This document shows, in pieces, positions 1-6,261 of a DNA stretch of 6,933 nucleotides (position 1 is its first letter; every line of letters begins with the position of its first letter). The translations under genes were made by a program, and so were the position numbers. The notes below the pieces were generated by a model, which made no database searches, was not told the origin of the DNA, and saw nothing but the letters and a program-made list of their open reading frames with translations. The stretch comes from Candidatus Auribacterota bacterium (GTDB taxonomy: Bacteria > Auribacterota > UBA6266): assembly GCA_016933315.1 (NCBI GenBank), contig JAFGBE010000074.1, positions 1-6,933 on the forward strand, in the 5' to 3' direction.

Positions 1-45
1 ATCTCGGTGGTGACTATTCTTATGCCGTTCGAAAGTTTAGTTATT
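1..45. other. Unassigned 45-base tail downstream of the U32 gene
   Basis: After the U32 stop codon there is no hairpin with a U-run, no start codon (ATG, GTG or TTG) on the minus strand and no substantial plus-strand ORF. Whether the operon continues beyond the window edge cannot be decided from this stretch. Confidence 0.5.
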
Positions 46-1281
46 TTAACTTTGTTGTTCATTTTTTTTCCTGACTAAATCGCCGGCGCAAGCCCCGTGC
101 TTGAAGTTGAGCTTTACTTTCATCCCGGGATTCGCTTCTTTTAAAACCCCGCCGTTCTCCTCAAACATCAAGTTTATTTTTTCTTTTCTGTCCTGCCCTA
201 TATCAGGGCCTATCACTTCAACCGAATCGCCCGTTCTGATCTTATTTCTCACTTCCAGCGTCACGATATTATCATCGGCGTTTTCCACAACGCCCAGAAA
301 ATCATATTTCCTCTCATATGCGGATGTATCGGTAAAGAGCATATCTGAATCAGAATCCCTATTAACATAGAAACCAGTAGTATATTTCCTGTGGCTTATT
401 TTTTCAAGTTCTTCGATTATTTTTTTCGGCGGCCTTTTTTCGCCGGAATAATAAGAATCTATGGCGCTCCTGTAAGCGCGCACGACACAGGCAATATAAT
501 ACAGGCTTTTCATTCTCCCTTCTATTTTAATTGAGTCTACACCCGCCTCAGCTATTTCCGCGATATAATTAATCATATTCAAATCTTTCGAATTTAAAAT
601 ATACGAACCGCCGGCGAAAGATTCAACCTGGAAATATTCGCCGGGCCTTGTCTCTTCAACCAGATAATATTTCCACCTGCACGGATGAGTGCATTTCCCT
701 TCATTCGCGCTCCTTCCGGTCATCACGGAACTTAACAGGCAGCGGCCCGAGTAAGAGACACACATCGCGCCGTGGCAAAAAATCTCCAGCTCCATCCCCG
801 GCGCTGCCTTTTTTATGCTGCGGATATCCTTTAAACTGACTTCCCTGCCCAGTATTATCCTGTCGACACCCGATTTTTTCCAGAATAACGCCGCAGAGGA
901 ATTCAGCGTGTTGGCCTGTGTGCTTAAATGAATTTTTACTCCGGGACATAAGAAGCGGCGCGCAACCTTTATCATTCCCGCATCCGATATAATAACAGCA
1001 GCCGGCTTTATGGCGTTGATCTTCTTTATTGCGGCCCGGGCTTTCTTTAAATCGGCCTCTTTGAGGTAGGCGTTCAGGGCAAGATATAATTTTTTCCCCG
1101 TTTTCCCTGTCTCTCCCGATATCCTTTTTATATCGCTGAAATCAAGGTTTTCGGCATATGAACGCAGGCTCATTCCCGGATAGCCTATATAAACGGCATC
1201 GGCGCCGTACATAAAAGCTGTCCTGAGTTTTTCAATATTTCCGGCAGGCGCAACTAACTGTACTTTATGTTTTTTTCTCAT
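46..1281 (-). CDS. U32 family peptidase-like protein, TrhP/YrrO type (probable tRNA hydroxylation protein)
   Basis: U32 proteins are historically called collagenase-like peptidases, but characterised relatives (TrhP/YegQ, YrrN/YrrO, RlhA, UbiU/V) take part in RNA or quinone hydroxylation with prephenate or related oxygen chemistry. The 411-residue protein starts with LVAPAGNIEKLRTAFMYGADAVYIG. At 166-184 it carries an exact PROSITE-style U32 signature (EIFCHGAMC, then SGRCLLS), followed by CTHPCRW at 197-203 and KIEGRMKS at 252-259. Cysteines 174, 181, 197 and 201 lie in the region where characterised members bind an Fe-S cluster; I infer but cannot prove a cluster here. A C-terminal beta-rich domain (about 325-405) and the overall length match TrhP/YrrO rather than the short YrrN or the long RlhA. 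The ATG at 1281 is chosen over a TTG 15 codons upstream because a GGAAG site precedes it and the extension looks unconserved. Its neighbour ruvX matches the B. subtilis yrrK-yrrO neighbourhood. No signal peptide is seen. Confidence 0.9.
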   Translation of the reverse strand: MRKKHKVQLVAPAGNIEKLRTAFMYGADAVYIGYPGMSLRSYAENLDFSDIKRISGETGKTGKKLYLALNAYLKEADLKKARAAIKKINAIKPAAVIISDAGMIKVARRFLCPGVKIHLSTQANTLNSSAALFWKKSGVDRIILGREVSLKDIRSIKKAAPGMELEIFCHGAMCVSYSGRCLLSSVMTGRSANEGKCTHPCRWKYYLVEETRPGEYFQVESFAGGSYILNSKDLNMINYIAEIAEAGVDSIKIEGRMKSLYYIACVVRAYRSAIDSYYSGEKRPPKKIIEELEKISHRKYTTGFYVNRDSDSDMLFTDTSAYERKYDFLGVVENADDNIVTLEVRNKIRTGDSVEVIGPDIGQDRKEKINLMFEENGGVLKEANPGMKVKLNFKHGACAGDLVRKKNEQQS

Positions 1282-1290
1282 TTGTGCAGA

Positions 1291-1295
1291 CTTCC
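1291..1295 (-). promoter_or_regulatory. Ribosome binding site for the U32 gene (GGAAG)
   Basis: GGAAG lies in the 22-base gap after ruvX, 9 bases before the ATG at 1281. It supports this start over the TTG at 1326, which would overlap ruvX by 23 bases. Confidence 0.6.
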
Positions 1296-1303
1296 GCAGA
1301 AAA

Positions 1304-1729
1304 TCACATTTGCCTTTTATTTTCAAGGTGGTCCAGGAAATTCTGCAACATGATCTGGGCTGCGAGGGAATCTACTTTTTCTTTTCTCTTTTTTCTGGTT
1401 ATATTCGCGGATATCAGTATCCTCTGGGCTGAAACAGTGGTCAATCTTTCATCCCAGAGCTTAACGTCTATACCCAGTTTTTCGTTGATTTTCCCGGCAA
1501 GGTCTTTGACCCTCCTGCTTCCGGGACTGTCTTTACCGGACATATTAATCGGATTTCCAATAACAATAGCTGTAATTCCCTTATCTTCAATGAGTTGTGA
1601 CAAAGACTTGATAAACAAGTCCATGCTGTTAAACTGCACAAAGCCTAATCCCTGAGCCGTAATATTCAAATCATCGCTAACGGCAAGGCCAACCCTTTTA
1701 TGCCCGAAATCTATCCCTAAAAACTTCAC
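1304..1729 (-). CDS. ruvX: YqgF/RuvX family RNase H-like nuclease (putative pre-16S rRNA nuclease / Holliday junction resolvase)
   Basis: The YqgF/RuvX family has an RNase H-like fold. In E. coli it is implicated in maturing the 5' end of 16S rRNA, and some members show Holliday-junction resolvase activity. The 141-residue length is typical. Visible motifs are LGIDFGHKRVGLAVSD at 4-19 with catalytic Asp7, IVIGNPINMSG at 55-65, LWDERLTT at 91-98 (second acidic site) and KVDSLAAQIMLQNFLD at 118-133, where Asp120 is the third acidic residue. The start is a GTG whose last two bases belong to the manC TGA stop (GTGA), so translation is probably coupled. The nearest SD-like AAGGG (1744-1748) is 14 bases upstream, which is long. 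No better ATG exists without losing the conserved N-terminus. The U32 gene follows after 22 bases. Confidence 0.94.
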   Translation of the reverse strand: MKFLGIDFGHKRVGLAVSDDLNITAQGLGFVQFNSMDLFIKSLSQLIEDKGITAIVIGNPINMSGKDSPGSRRVKDLAGKINEKLGIDVKLWDERLTTVSAQRILISANITRKKRKEKVDSLAAQIMLQNFLDHLENKRQM

Positions 1730-2799
1730 AGGTATTTTATTTTCCCTTTTTGCTGTATCAAACCCACGATTTTTTTCACTTCCGGCACATTATCCGCCGG
1801 ACACACCATAACCGCATCCGCCGTCTTTACCGCGACAACATCATGCATATCAGCCATGCCTAAAGCGCCCTTATCGGATATAGCCATGCAATTCCTGCAA
1901 TTGGACATAAACACATCACCCGATATATAATTGCCGGAAGAATCCTTCTTCATAAATCTTTTCAGGCTGACCCATGTGCCAAGGTCATCCCAGCCGAAAT
2001 TTCCTTCTACCATCGCGATATTCTCCGATTTTTCCATAAGGGCGTAGTCTATGGAATCTTTGACCATTCCCGGATATTCCCTGTTCATCACTTTTCTTAT
2101 GGAGTTTCCGGCCTTCAGAAAAAGAAACATGCTCTTCCTGTATTGGGGAGCGTGCCTGCTAAACTCATCGATAAAAACATCAGCTCTCCATATAAACATG
2201 CCGCTGTTCCACTTCAACCCTCTCTTCAGGTATCTCTTCGCAACGCTGAGAGACGGCTTCTCCTTGAACTTTCTCACGGGGAATACCCTGATCTTGCTTT
2301 TATTGCACGCTCTTTTCGCCGGCTCTATGTATCCGTACTCAGTGCTCGGATAACGCGGGGTTATACCCACTGTGACCAGTTTTCGCTCCCTGAATGCAAA
2401 TTCGGCCGCTTCCTTCAGGGTTTTCAGATAAAGCGCCTCATCGGAAATATAACTGTCCGCCGGAAGCATCAATATCACGGCATCTTTCATCTTCCTGGAA
2501 ATGACGGCGGCGGCCAGGGCGGCGCACGGGGCCGTATTCCGGCCTACGGGTTCGGCGATTATATTCCCGGCAGGGATATCTTTAAGCTGCTTCCTCGCGG
2601 AAGCAAGCTGCCTGGCTCCCGTAATAACAAAAATATTCCGGGGCCTGACAAGTTTTTTAATCCTGGAAACGGAAAGCTGCGCAAGTGTTTTCTGACCATA
2701 AACAGCAAGGAACTGCTTTGGCGCAGATTCCCTGCTGCGGGGCCAGAACCTCTCGCCTTTTCCTCCTGCCATCAACACTGCGTATATCTTCGCGTCCAT
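1726..2799 (-). CDS. manC: Mannose-1-phosphate guanylyltransferase (GDP-mannose pyrophosphorylase), monofunctional
   Basis: The likely reaction is mannose-1-phosphate plus GTP to GDP-mannose plus pyrophosphate, supplying activated mannose for surface polysaccharide, lipopolysaccharide or glycoprotein sugars. The 357-residue protein opens with the pyrophosphorylase signature at 11-31 (AGGKGERFWPRSR, then PKQFL). It continues with AEPVGRNTAPC at 82-92, LPAD at 112-115, EYGYIEP at 154-160, FKEKP at 178-182, WNSGMFIW at 197-204, SIDYALMEK at 249-257 and FGWDDLGTW at 268-276. This order is typical of bacterial GDP-mannose pyrophosphorylases. It ends after the short C-terminal region and lacks the roughly 120-residue cupin-type phosphomannose isomerase domain of bifunctional AlgA/ManC (about 480 residues). 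The ATG is 4 bases after the trpA stop; an AAAGGG (2813-2818) lies within trpA, 13 bases upstream. Its end overlaps ruvX by 4 bases. Specificity for another sugar-1-phosphate cannot be excluded but is less likely. Confidence 0.93.
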   Translation of the reverse strand: MDAKIYAVLMAGGKGERFWPRSRESAPKQFLAVYGQKTLAQLSVSRIKKLVRPRNIFVITGARQLASARKQLKDIPAGNIIAEPVGRNTAPCAALAAAVISRKMKDAVILMLPADSYISDEALYLKTLKEAAEFAFRERKLVTVGITPRYPSTEYGYIEPAKRACNKSKIRVFPVRKFKEKPSLSVAKRYLKRGLKWNSGMFIWRADVFIDEFSRHAPQYRKSMFLFLKAGNSIRKVMNREYPGMVKDSIDYALMEKSENIAMVEGNFGWDDLGTWVSLKRFMKKDSSGNYISGDVFMSNCRNCMAISDKGALGMADMHDVVAVKTADAVMVCPADNVPEVKKIVGLIQQKGKIKYL

Positions 2800-2803
2800 T
2801 ATC

Positions 2804-3601
2804 TTATGTAAGCCCTTTCGTCAGCGCCGCCACATATCTTCCCACTGACTTTCCGATATCCTTCGAGTTAATGTTCTCTTCAATCTTTTTCACGGCGGCG
2901 CTCCCTACAACAACCGCATCACAGTATCCGGACACTTTTTTGACCTGTTTGGCGGTGGAGATACCGAAACCGACAGCAACAGGTAACTTCGTATGCCTCT
3001 TTATCTTTTTTACGATAGAGGGCGCTTCCCCGCTCAAATCCTTCCTTGCCCCGGTAACACCCGTCCTGGATACGCAGTATATAAAACCCGAAGACACTTT
3101 GACAATATCCCTTATCCTTCTTTCGGGAGTAGTCGGGGTTATCAGGAATATCGTTTTGATATCTTTTTCCGACGCCGACAAAACATATTCGCCCGCTTCA
3201 TCATGGGGAAGGTCCAGTATCAGCGCCCCATCCACTCCGTTATCGCTGCAGTCGGAAATAAATCTTTTTAACCCGTATTTCAATACAGGATTATAATAGG
3301 TAAAAATAACCAGGGGAACCTCAATGCCGCCCTTTCTGAGCCTTTTTACAAGATTCAAGACATCTTTCATGGATGTGCGATGTTTTAACGACCTTGAAGA
3401 AGCCCTCTGTATAGTAGGCCCGTCAGCCAGCGGATCAGAAAAAGGAACCCCGAGTTCAAGTATATCCACCCCGGCCTTTTCAACCTGGGAAATGATTTTA
3501 AAAGAGTCGGACATAGTGGGGTCGCCGGCAGTCAGGTACAGAACAAAACCCTTGCGGGAAGCTTTCCTGAGTTCAGCAAATTTTCTGTCTATTCTATTCA
3601 T
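2804..3601 (-). CDS. trpA: Tryptophan synthase alpha chain
   Basis: TrpA cleaves indole-3-glycerol phosphate to indole and glyceraldehyde 3-phosphate and passes the indole through a tunnel to TrpB. The protein is a 265-residue TIM barrel, close to the 268 of Salmonella. With the ATG at 3601, the catalytic residues are Glu49 (DILELGVPFSDP) and Asp60 (LADGPTIQ), the same numbers as in Salmonella. Other family blocks are LTAGDP, TYYNPV, the mobile loop in YCVSRTGVTGAR, and phosphate-binding GFGIS and VVGSA. A TTG three codons upstream, at 3610, would overlap the trpB stop as TTGA. The ATG is preferred from the N-terminal fit. Neither start has a recognisable Shine-Dalgarno sequence, so translation is probably coupled to termination on trpB 5 bases away, which would help keep the two subunits balanced (inference). 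Confidence 0.97.
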   Translation of the reverse strand: MNRIDRKFAELRKASRKGFVLYLTAGDPTMSDSFKIISQVEKAGVDILELGVPFSDPLADGPTIQRASSRSLKHRTSMKDVLNLVKRLRKGGIEVPLVIFTYYNPVLKYGLKRFISDCSDNGVDGALILDLPHDEAGEYVLSASEKDIKTIFLITPTTPERRIRDIVKVSSGFIYCVSRTGVTGARKDLSGEAPSIVKKIKRHTKLPVAVGFGISTAKQVKKVSGYCDAVVVGSAAVKKIEENINSKDIGKSVGRYVAALTKGLT

Positions 3602-3606
3602 AATAG

Positions 3607-4782
3607 TCAAGATATGTAATCGCCCACGACCTGCACGTCCTTATCGCCTCTGCCGGACAGGTTGATTATTATAAGCTTGTTCCTGCCCAGTTTTTTATGG
3701 TTTTTTATCACATACGCTACAGCATGGGCGCTTTCAAGCGCGGGGATTATACCCTCGCTCCTGCATAAAAAAGTAAAAGCTTCTACCGCCTCTTTATCGG
3801 AAACTGCGTCATACTGGATCCTGCCTTTTTCGAAAAGGTAGCTGTGTTCAGGCCCCACACCCGCATAATCCAACCCGGCTGAAACGGAATGAGTTGTGGA
3901 TATCTGCCCGTTTTCATCCTGCAGGACATAAGATTTGGAACCATGCAGGACCCCTACCTGCCCGCCTTTAAAGCGGGCGGCGTGCTTCCCTGTCCTGATG
4001 CCCAGTCCGCCTGCTTCAACCCCGATAAGCTTAACTTTCCTGTCTTTCAAAAAATTATAGAATAATCCTATGGAGTTGCTGCCGCCGCCGACACAGGCGA
4101 CCAGATAATCGGGAAGCTTTCCCTCTTTCTTTAAAATCTGCTTTTTGGCCTCCTGTCCGATGATTTTCTGAAAATCCCTTACAATCATCGGGTAAGGATG
4201 CGGCCCGCCGACAGAACCGAGGATATAATGGGTATGGCGCACATTAGTCACCCAATCCCTGATCGCTTCGTTCATCGCATCCTTCAGAGTCCTGCTTCCG
4301 GACTTAACGTTGATGACATTGGCTCCCAGGAGATTCATCCTGAATACATTAAGGTTCTGCCTGTGAATATCTTCCTCTCCCATATACACTTCACATTTTA
4401 TGCCGAACATTGCGGAAACTGTAGCTGTGGCAACACCATGCTGACCCGCCCCTGTTTCCGCTATTATCCTTTTCTTCCCCATCCTCCTGGCAAGCAGTAT
4501 TTGCCCGATGGTATTATTGATTTTATGCGCTCCCGTATGCAGAAGGTCTTCCCTTTTAAGATAAATCTTGTGCCCCAGCTTATGCGATAATCTTTCAGCA
4601 TAGTAAAGAGGCGTGGGCCTGCCGGCATATTCATGAAGGTAATAATTCAATTCGTCTCTGAACGATTTTTCTTTTATGCATTTCCTGTAACAGTTCTCAA
4701 GTTCGGCAAGCGCATTCATTAAGGTTTCAGGCACAAACTTGCCGCCGAATTTTCCGAACATTCCTCTTTTATCGGGATTCAT
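3607..4782 (-). CDS. trpB: Tryptophan synthase beta chain (TrpB1 type)
   Basis: The PLP-dependent beta subunit condenses indole, channelled from TrpA, with L-serine to make L-tryptophan. The protein is 391 residues, close to the family's usual 395-400. The PLP lysine is Lys87 in GAHKINN (84-90) and the catalytic acid is Glu109 in AETGAGQHGVA; both fall at the same numbers as in the Salmonella enzyme. Asp305 in SAGLDYAGVGPEHSYL also coincides. The PLP phosphate loop is GGGSN at 232-236 and the C-terminal SGRGDKD is at 376-382. The motifs, length and adjacency to trpA indicate the TrpB1 form that works in an alpha2-beta2 complex, rather than the longer stand-alone TrpB2. The ATG at 4782 follows an AAAGGA site (4793-4798) with a 10-base spacer. 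The stop lies 5 bases before the trpA ATG. Confidence 0.98.
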   Translation of the reverse strand: MNPDKRGMFGKFGGKFVPETLMNALAELENCYRKCIKEKSFRDELNYYLHEYAGRPTPLYYAERLSHKLGHKIYLKREDLLHTGAHKINNTIGQILLARRMGKKRIIAETGAGQHGVATATVSAMFGIKCEVYMGEEDIHRQNLNVFRMNLLGANVINVKSGSRTLKDAMNEAIRDWVTNVRHTHYILGSVGGPHPYPMIVRDFQKIIGQEAKKQILKKEGKLPDYLVACVGGGSNSIGLFYNFLKDRKVKLIGVEAGGLGIRTGKHAARFKGGQVGVLHGSKSYVLQDENGQISTTHSVSAGLDYAGVGPEHSYLFEKGRIQYDAVSDKEAVEAFTFLCRSEGIIPALESAHAVAYVIKNHKKLGRNKLIIINLSGRGDKDVQVVGDYIS

Positions 4783-4792
4783 TATTGAAATT

Positions 4793-4798
4793 TCCTTT
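4793..4798 (-). promoter_or_regulatory. Ribosome binding site for trpB (AAAGGA)
   Basis: AAAGGA follows the trpF stop codon almost immediately and has a 10-base spacer to the trpB ATG. It contrasts with trpA, which has no comparable site. Confidence 0.7.
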
Positions 4799-4799
4799 T

Positions 4800-5423
4800 T
4801 TAAAATATCAGCGCTTTTTTTGCAAGATTAATAAAATCTTTCATTTTAGCATGGTCTTTTTTTCCGGGAGATTTTTCAATCCCGCTGCACACATCCACGG
4901 CATCAGGCTTAACAGTCATCAAAGCGCCTATAAGGTTTCCGACTTTAAGCCCCCCGGACAGGATAATAGCCCTGTTCTCCCTTCTTAATGAAGATACTAT
5001 ATGCCAGTCGAATGTATGCCCGGTTCCGCCCATTTTATTTTTGTCGTAAGCATCCAGAAGTATAAAATCAGGCGAAGAATATTTTTCTATCTCTTTAATG
5101 TCCTCTTTGCCGGAGACCCTGAAAGCTTTGATTATTTTTCTCCCGAAATTACCGCAGAATTCCGGCGTTTCATCGCCGTGGAACTGAAGATAATCAAGAT
5201 CGCAGAAATCCGCAACCCGCCTTATTTCCCTCTCGTCTTCATTCACAAACACACCCACGGTCGTGACAAACGGGGGCAGGGCTTTGATAATCCTTCTTGC
5301 TTCTTCCGGTTTTATCCTCCTCGGGCTATCCGCAAAAACAAAACCGAGCGCGTCGGCGCCGTAGGCGCACGCCGCGTCCGCATCCTCAAAATTCGTAATC
5401 CCGCAGATCTTGACCCTTATCAT
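4800..5423 (-). CDS. trpF: Phosphoribosylanthranilate isomerase
   Basis: TrpF carries out the Amadori rearrangement of N-(5'-phosphoribosyl)anthranilate to CdRP, linking TrpD to TrpC. It is a 207-residue (beta/alpha)8 barrel of normal length. Visible motifs are KICGIT at 5-10, containing the catalytic Cys7; GFVFADSPRRI at 27-37; VGVFVN at 56-61; YLQFHGDE at 78-85; LLDAY at 122-126 with the catalytic Asp at 124; GGTGHTFDW at 132-140; LSGGL at 155-159; and VDVCSGIEKSPGKKD at 176-190 (phosphate-binding region). The ATG at 5423 is preferred to a TTG two codons upstream because it puts the conserved Cys at position 7, as in characterised enzymes, and sits 6 bases after an AAAGGG site. The stop is 17 bases before trpB. 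No unusual substitutions are seen. Confidence 0.97.
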   Translation of the reverse strand: MIRVKICGITNFEDADAACAYGADALGFVFADSPRRIKPEEARRIIKALPPFVTTVGVFVNEDEREIRRVADFCDLDYLQFHGDETPEFCGNFGRKIIKAFRVSGKEDIKEIEKYSSPDFILLDAYDKNKMGGTGHTFDWHIVSSLRRENRAIILSGGLKVGNLIGALMTVKPDAVDVCSGIEKSPGKKDHAKMKDFINLAKKALIF

Positions 5424-5429
5424 AATCAA

Positions 5430-5435
5430 CCCTTT
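5430..5435 (-). promoter_or_regulatory. Ribosome binding site for trpF (AAAGGG)
   Basis: AAAGGG lies in the short trpC-trpF gap with a 6-base spacer to the ATG at 5423. The alternative TTG at 5429 directly abuts this site and could not use it. Confidence 0.75.
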
Positions 5436-5438
5436 ATT

Positions 5439-6254
5439 TCAGGCAGCTCCGAAACTGCCTCTCTCATTCTTATGTTTCGCGATTTTAAGTTCCTTTATCT
5501 TCTCTTTTTTATCTTTGGCCTTCATAAGGGCTTCGCCTACCAGCACTGCATCCGCCCCCGCATTTACAATACGCGCCACATCCGATTTTGAAAAAAACCC
5601 GCTCTCGGATATCTTTATAATGCCTTTCGGGATCTTCGGCAGAAGCTTTTCCGATGTGCCGATGTCCACCTTGAAATCATCCAGGTTCCTGTTGTTTATG
5701 CCGATAATCTTTATCCCGCTGATACCGACAACGCCGTCTAGTTCCTCTTCATCATGGACTTCAACAACCACGTCAAGATACAAACCGAACGATATCTCCA
5801 GCATCTCTTTGATTTTATCTCCCGAAATGGCTTTTGCTATTAAAAGTACGGCATCCGCTCCGGCAGCCTTGCTCTCGTAAAGCTGGTATGCATCTATAAT
5901 GAAATCTTTTCTTAAAACAGGCAGTTTTGTGTTAGCCTTTATATTGACCAGGTCGTCAATGGAACCCTTAAAATATCTTTCATCAGTCAATACCGATATC
6001 GCATTAGCGCCCCCTTCCTCATATTGGGAGATGATGAAAACAGGGTCATAGGAATCGACTATATTGCCCTTTGAAGGCGAAGCTTTTTTCGATTCGGCGA
6101 TAACGGATATGAAATCATCCCGGTTTATCGCGGCCGCAAACGGCCTGGTTAGAGGCGCCATCTCACATTTATCTTTCAGGGCCTCAAGAGGAAACTTTTT
6201 CTTTCTCTCTTTGATTTCCTGTTCTTTATATTTCAGTATCTCTTCAAGTATCAT
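5439..6254 (-). CDS. trpC: Indole-3-glycerol phosphate synthase
   Basis: TrpC closes the indole ring, converting CdRP (the product of TrpF) to indole-3-glycerol phosphate with loss of CO2 and water. The 271-residue protein is a single (beta/alpha)8 barrel. Visible motifs are ESKKASPSKG at 54-63 (Glu54, Lys56), SVLTDERYFKGS at 87-98, LPVLRKDF at 111-118 (Lys116), VVEVHDEEEL at 163-172 (Glu165), GINNRNL at 185-191 (Asn188), SESGF at 216-220 and DAVLVGEAL at 235-243. These correspond to the catalytic and phosphate-binding residues of known IGPS enzymes. I chose the ATG at 6254 over a TTG ten codons upstream: it gives the typical MILEEILKYK-type N-terminus, follows an AAGGGA site, and avoids overlapping trpD. 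The C-terminus carries a Lys-rich tail, roughly residues 246-271, that looks longer than in compact family members. TrpC is not fused to TrpF; trpF starts 15 bases downstream. Confidence 0.97.
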   Translation of the reverse strand: MILEEILKYKEQEIKERKKKFPLEALKDKCEMAPLTRPFAAAINRDDFISVIAESKKASPSKGNIVDSYDPVFIISQYEEGGANAISVLTDERYFKGSIDDLVNIKANTKLPVLRKDFIIDAYQLYESKAAGADAVLLIAKAISGDKIKEMLEISFGLYLDVVVEVHDEEELDGVVGISGIKIIGINNRNLDDFKVDIGTSEKLLPKIPKGIIKISESGFFSKSDVARIVNAGADAVLVGEALMKAKDKKEKIKELKIAKHKNERGSFGAA

Positions 6255-6261
6255 AAGCTTT

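Noticed and set aside
20..45. tRNA T-loop-like GTTCGAAAG near the window start
   Set aside because: The flanking bases do not form a 5-bp stem and no other tRNA arms can be found nearby.
1282..1326. N-terminal extension of the U32 protein from a TTG at 1326
   Set aside because: It would overlap ruvX by 23 bases, looks unconserved, and the ATG at 1281 has its own GGAAG site.
1726..2799. Bifunctional AlgA/ManC with phosphomannose isomerase domain
   Set aside because: The protein stops at 357 residues and the cupin-like isomerase domain is absent; the next gene is clearly ruvX.
2143..2811. 222-codon plus-strand open frame opposite manC
   Set aside because: It lies wholly antisense to a well-supported gene, has no recognisable family motif and reads as low-coherence sequence rich in Arg, Gly and Ser; it is a shadow frame.
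2685..3296. 203-codon plus-strand open frame opposite trpA and the start of manC
   Set aside because: The Ser/Thr/Phe-rich content is what the reverse frame of a Lys/Glu-rich TIM barrel gives; there is no motif or convincing start.
4787..4794. GAAATTTC palindrome between trpF and trpB
   Set aside because: Eight AT-rich bases in a 17-base gap are expected by chance, with no stem-loop plus U-run and no second operator half-site.
5001..5591. 196-codon plus-strand open frame opposite trpF/trpC
   Set aside because: It is antisense to conserved trp genes, aromatic-rich, and has no domain signature.
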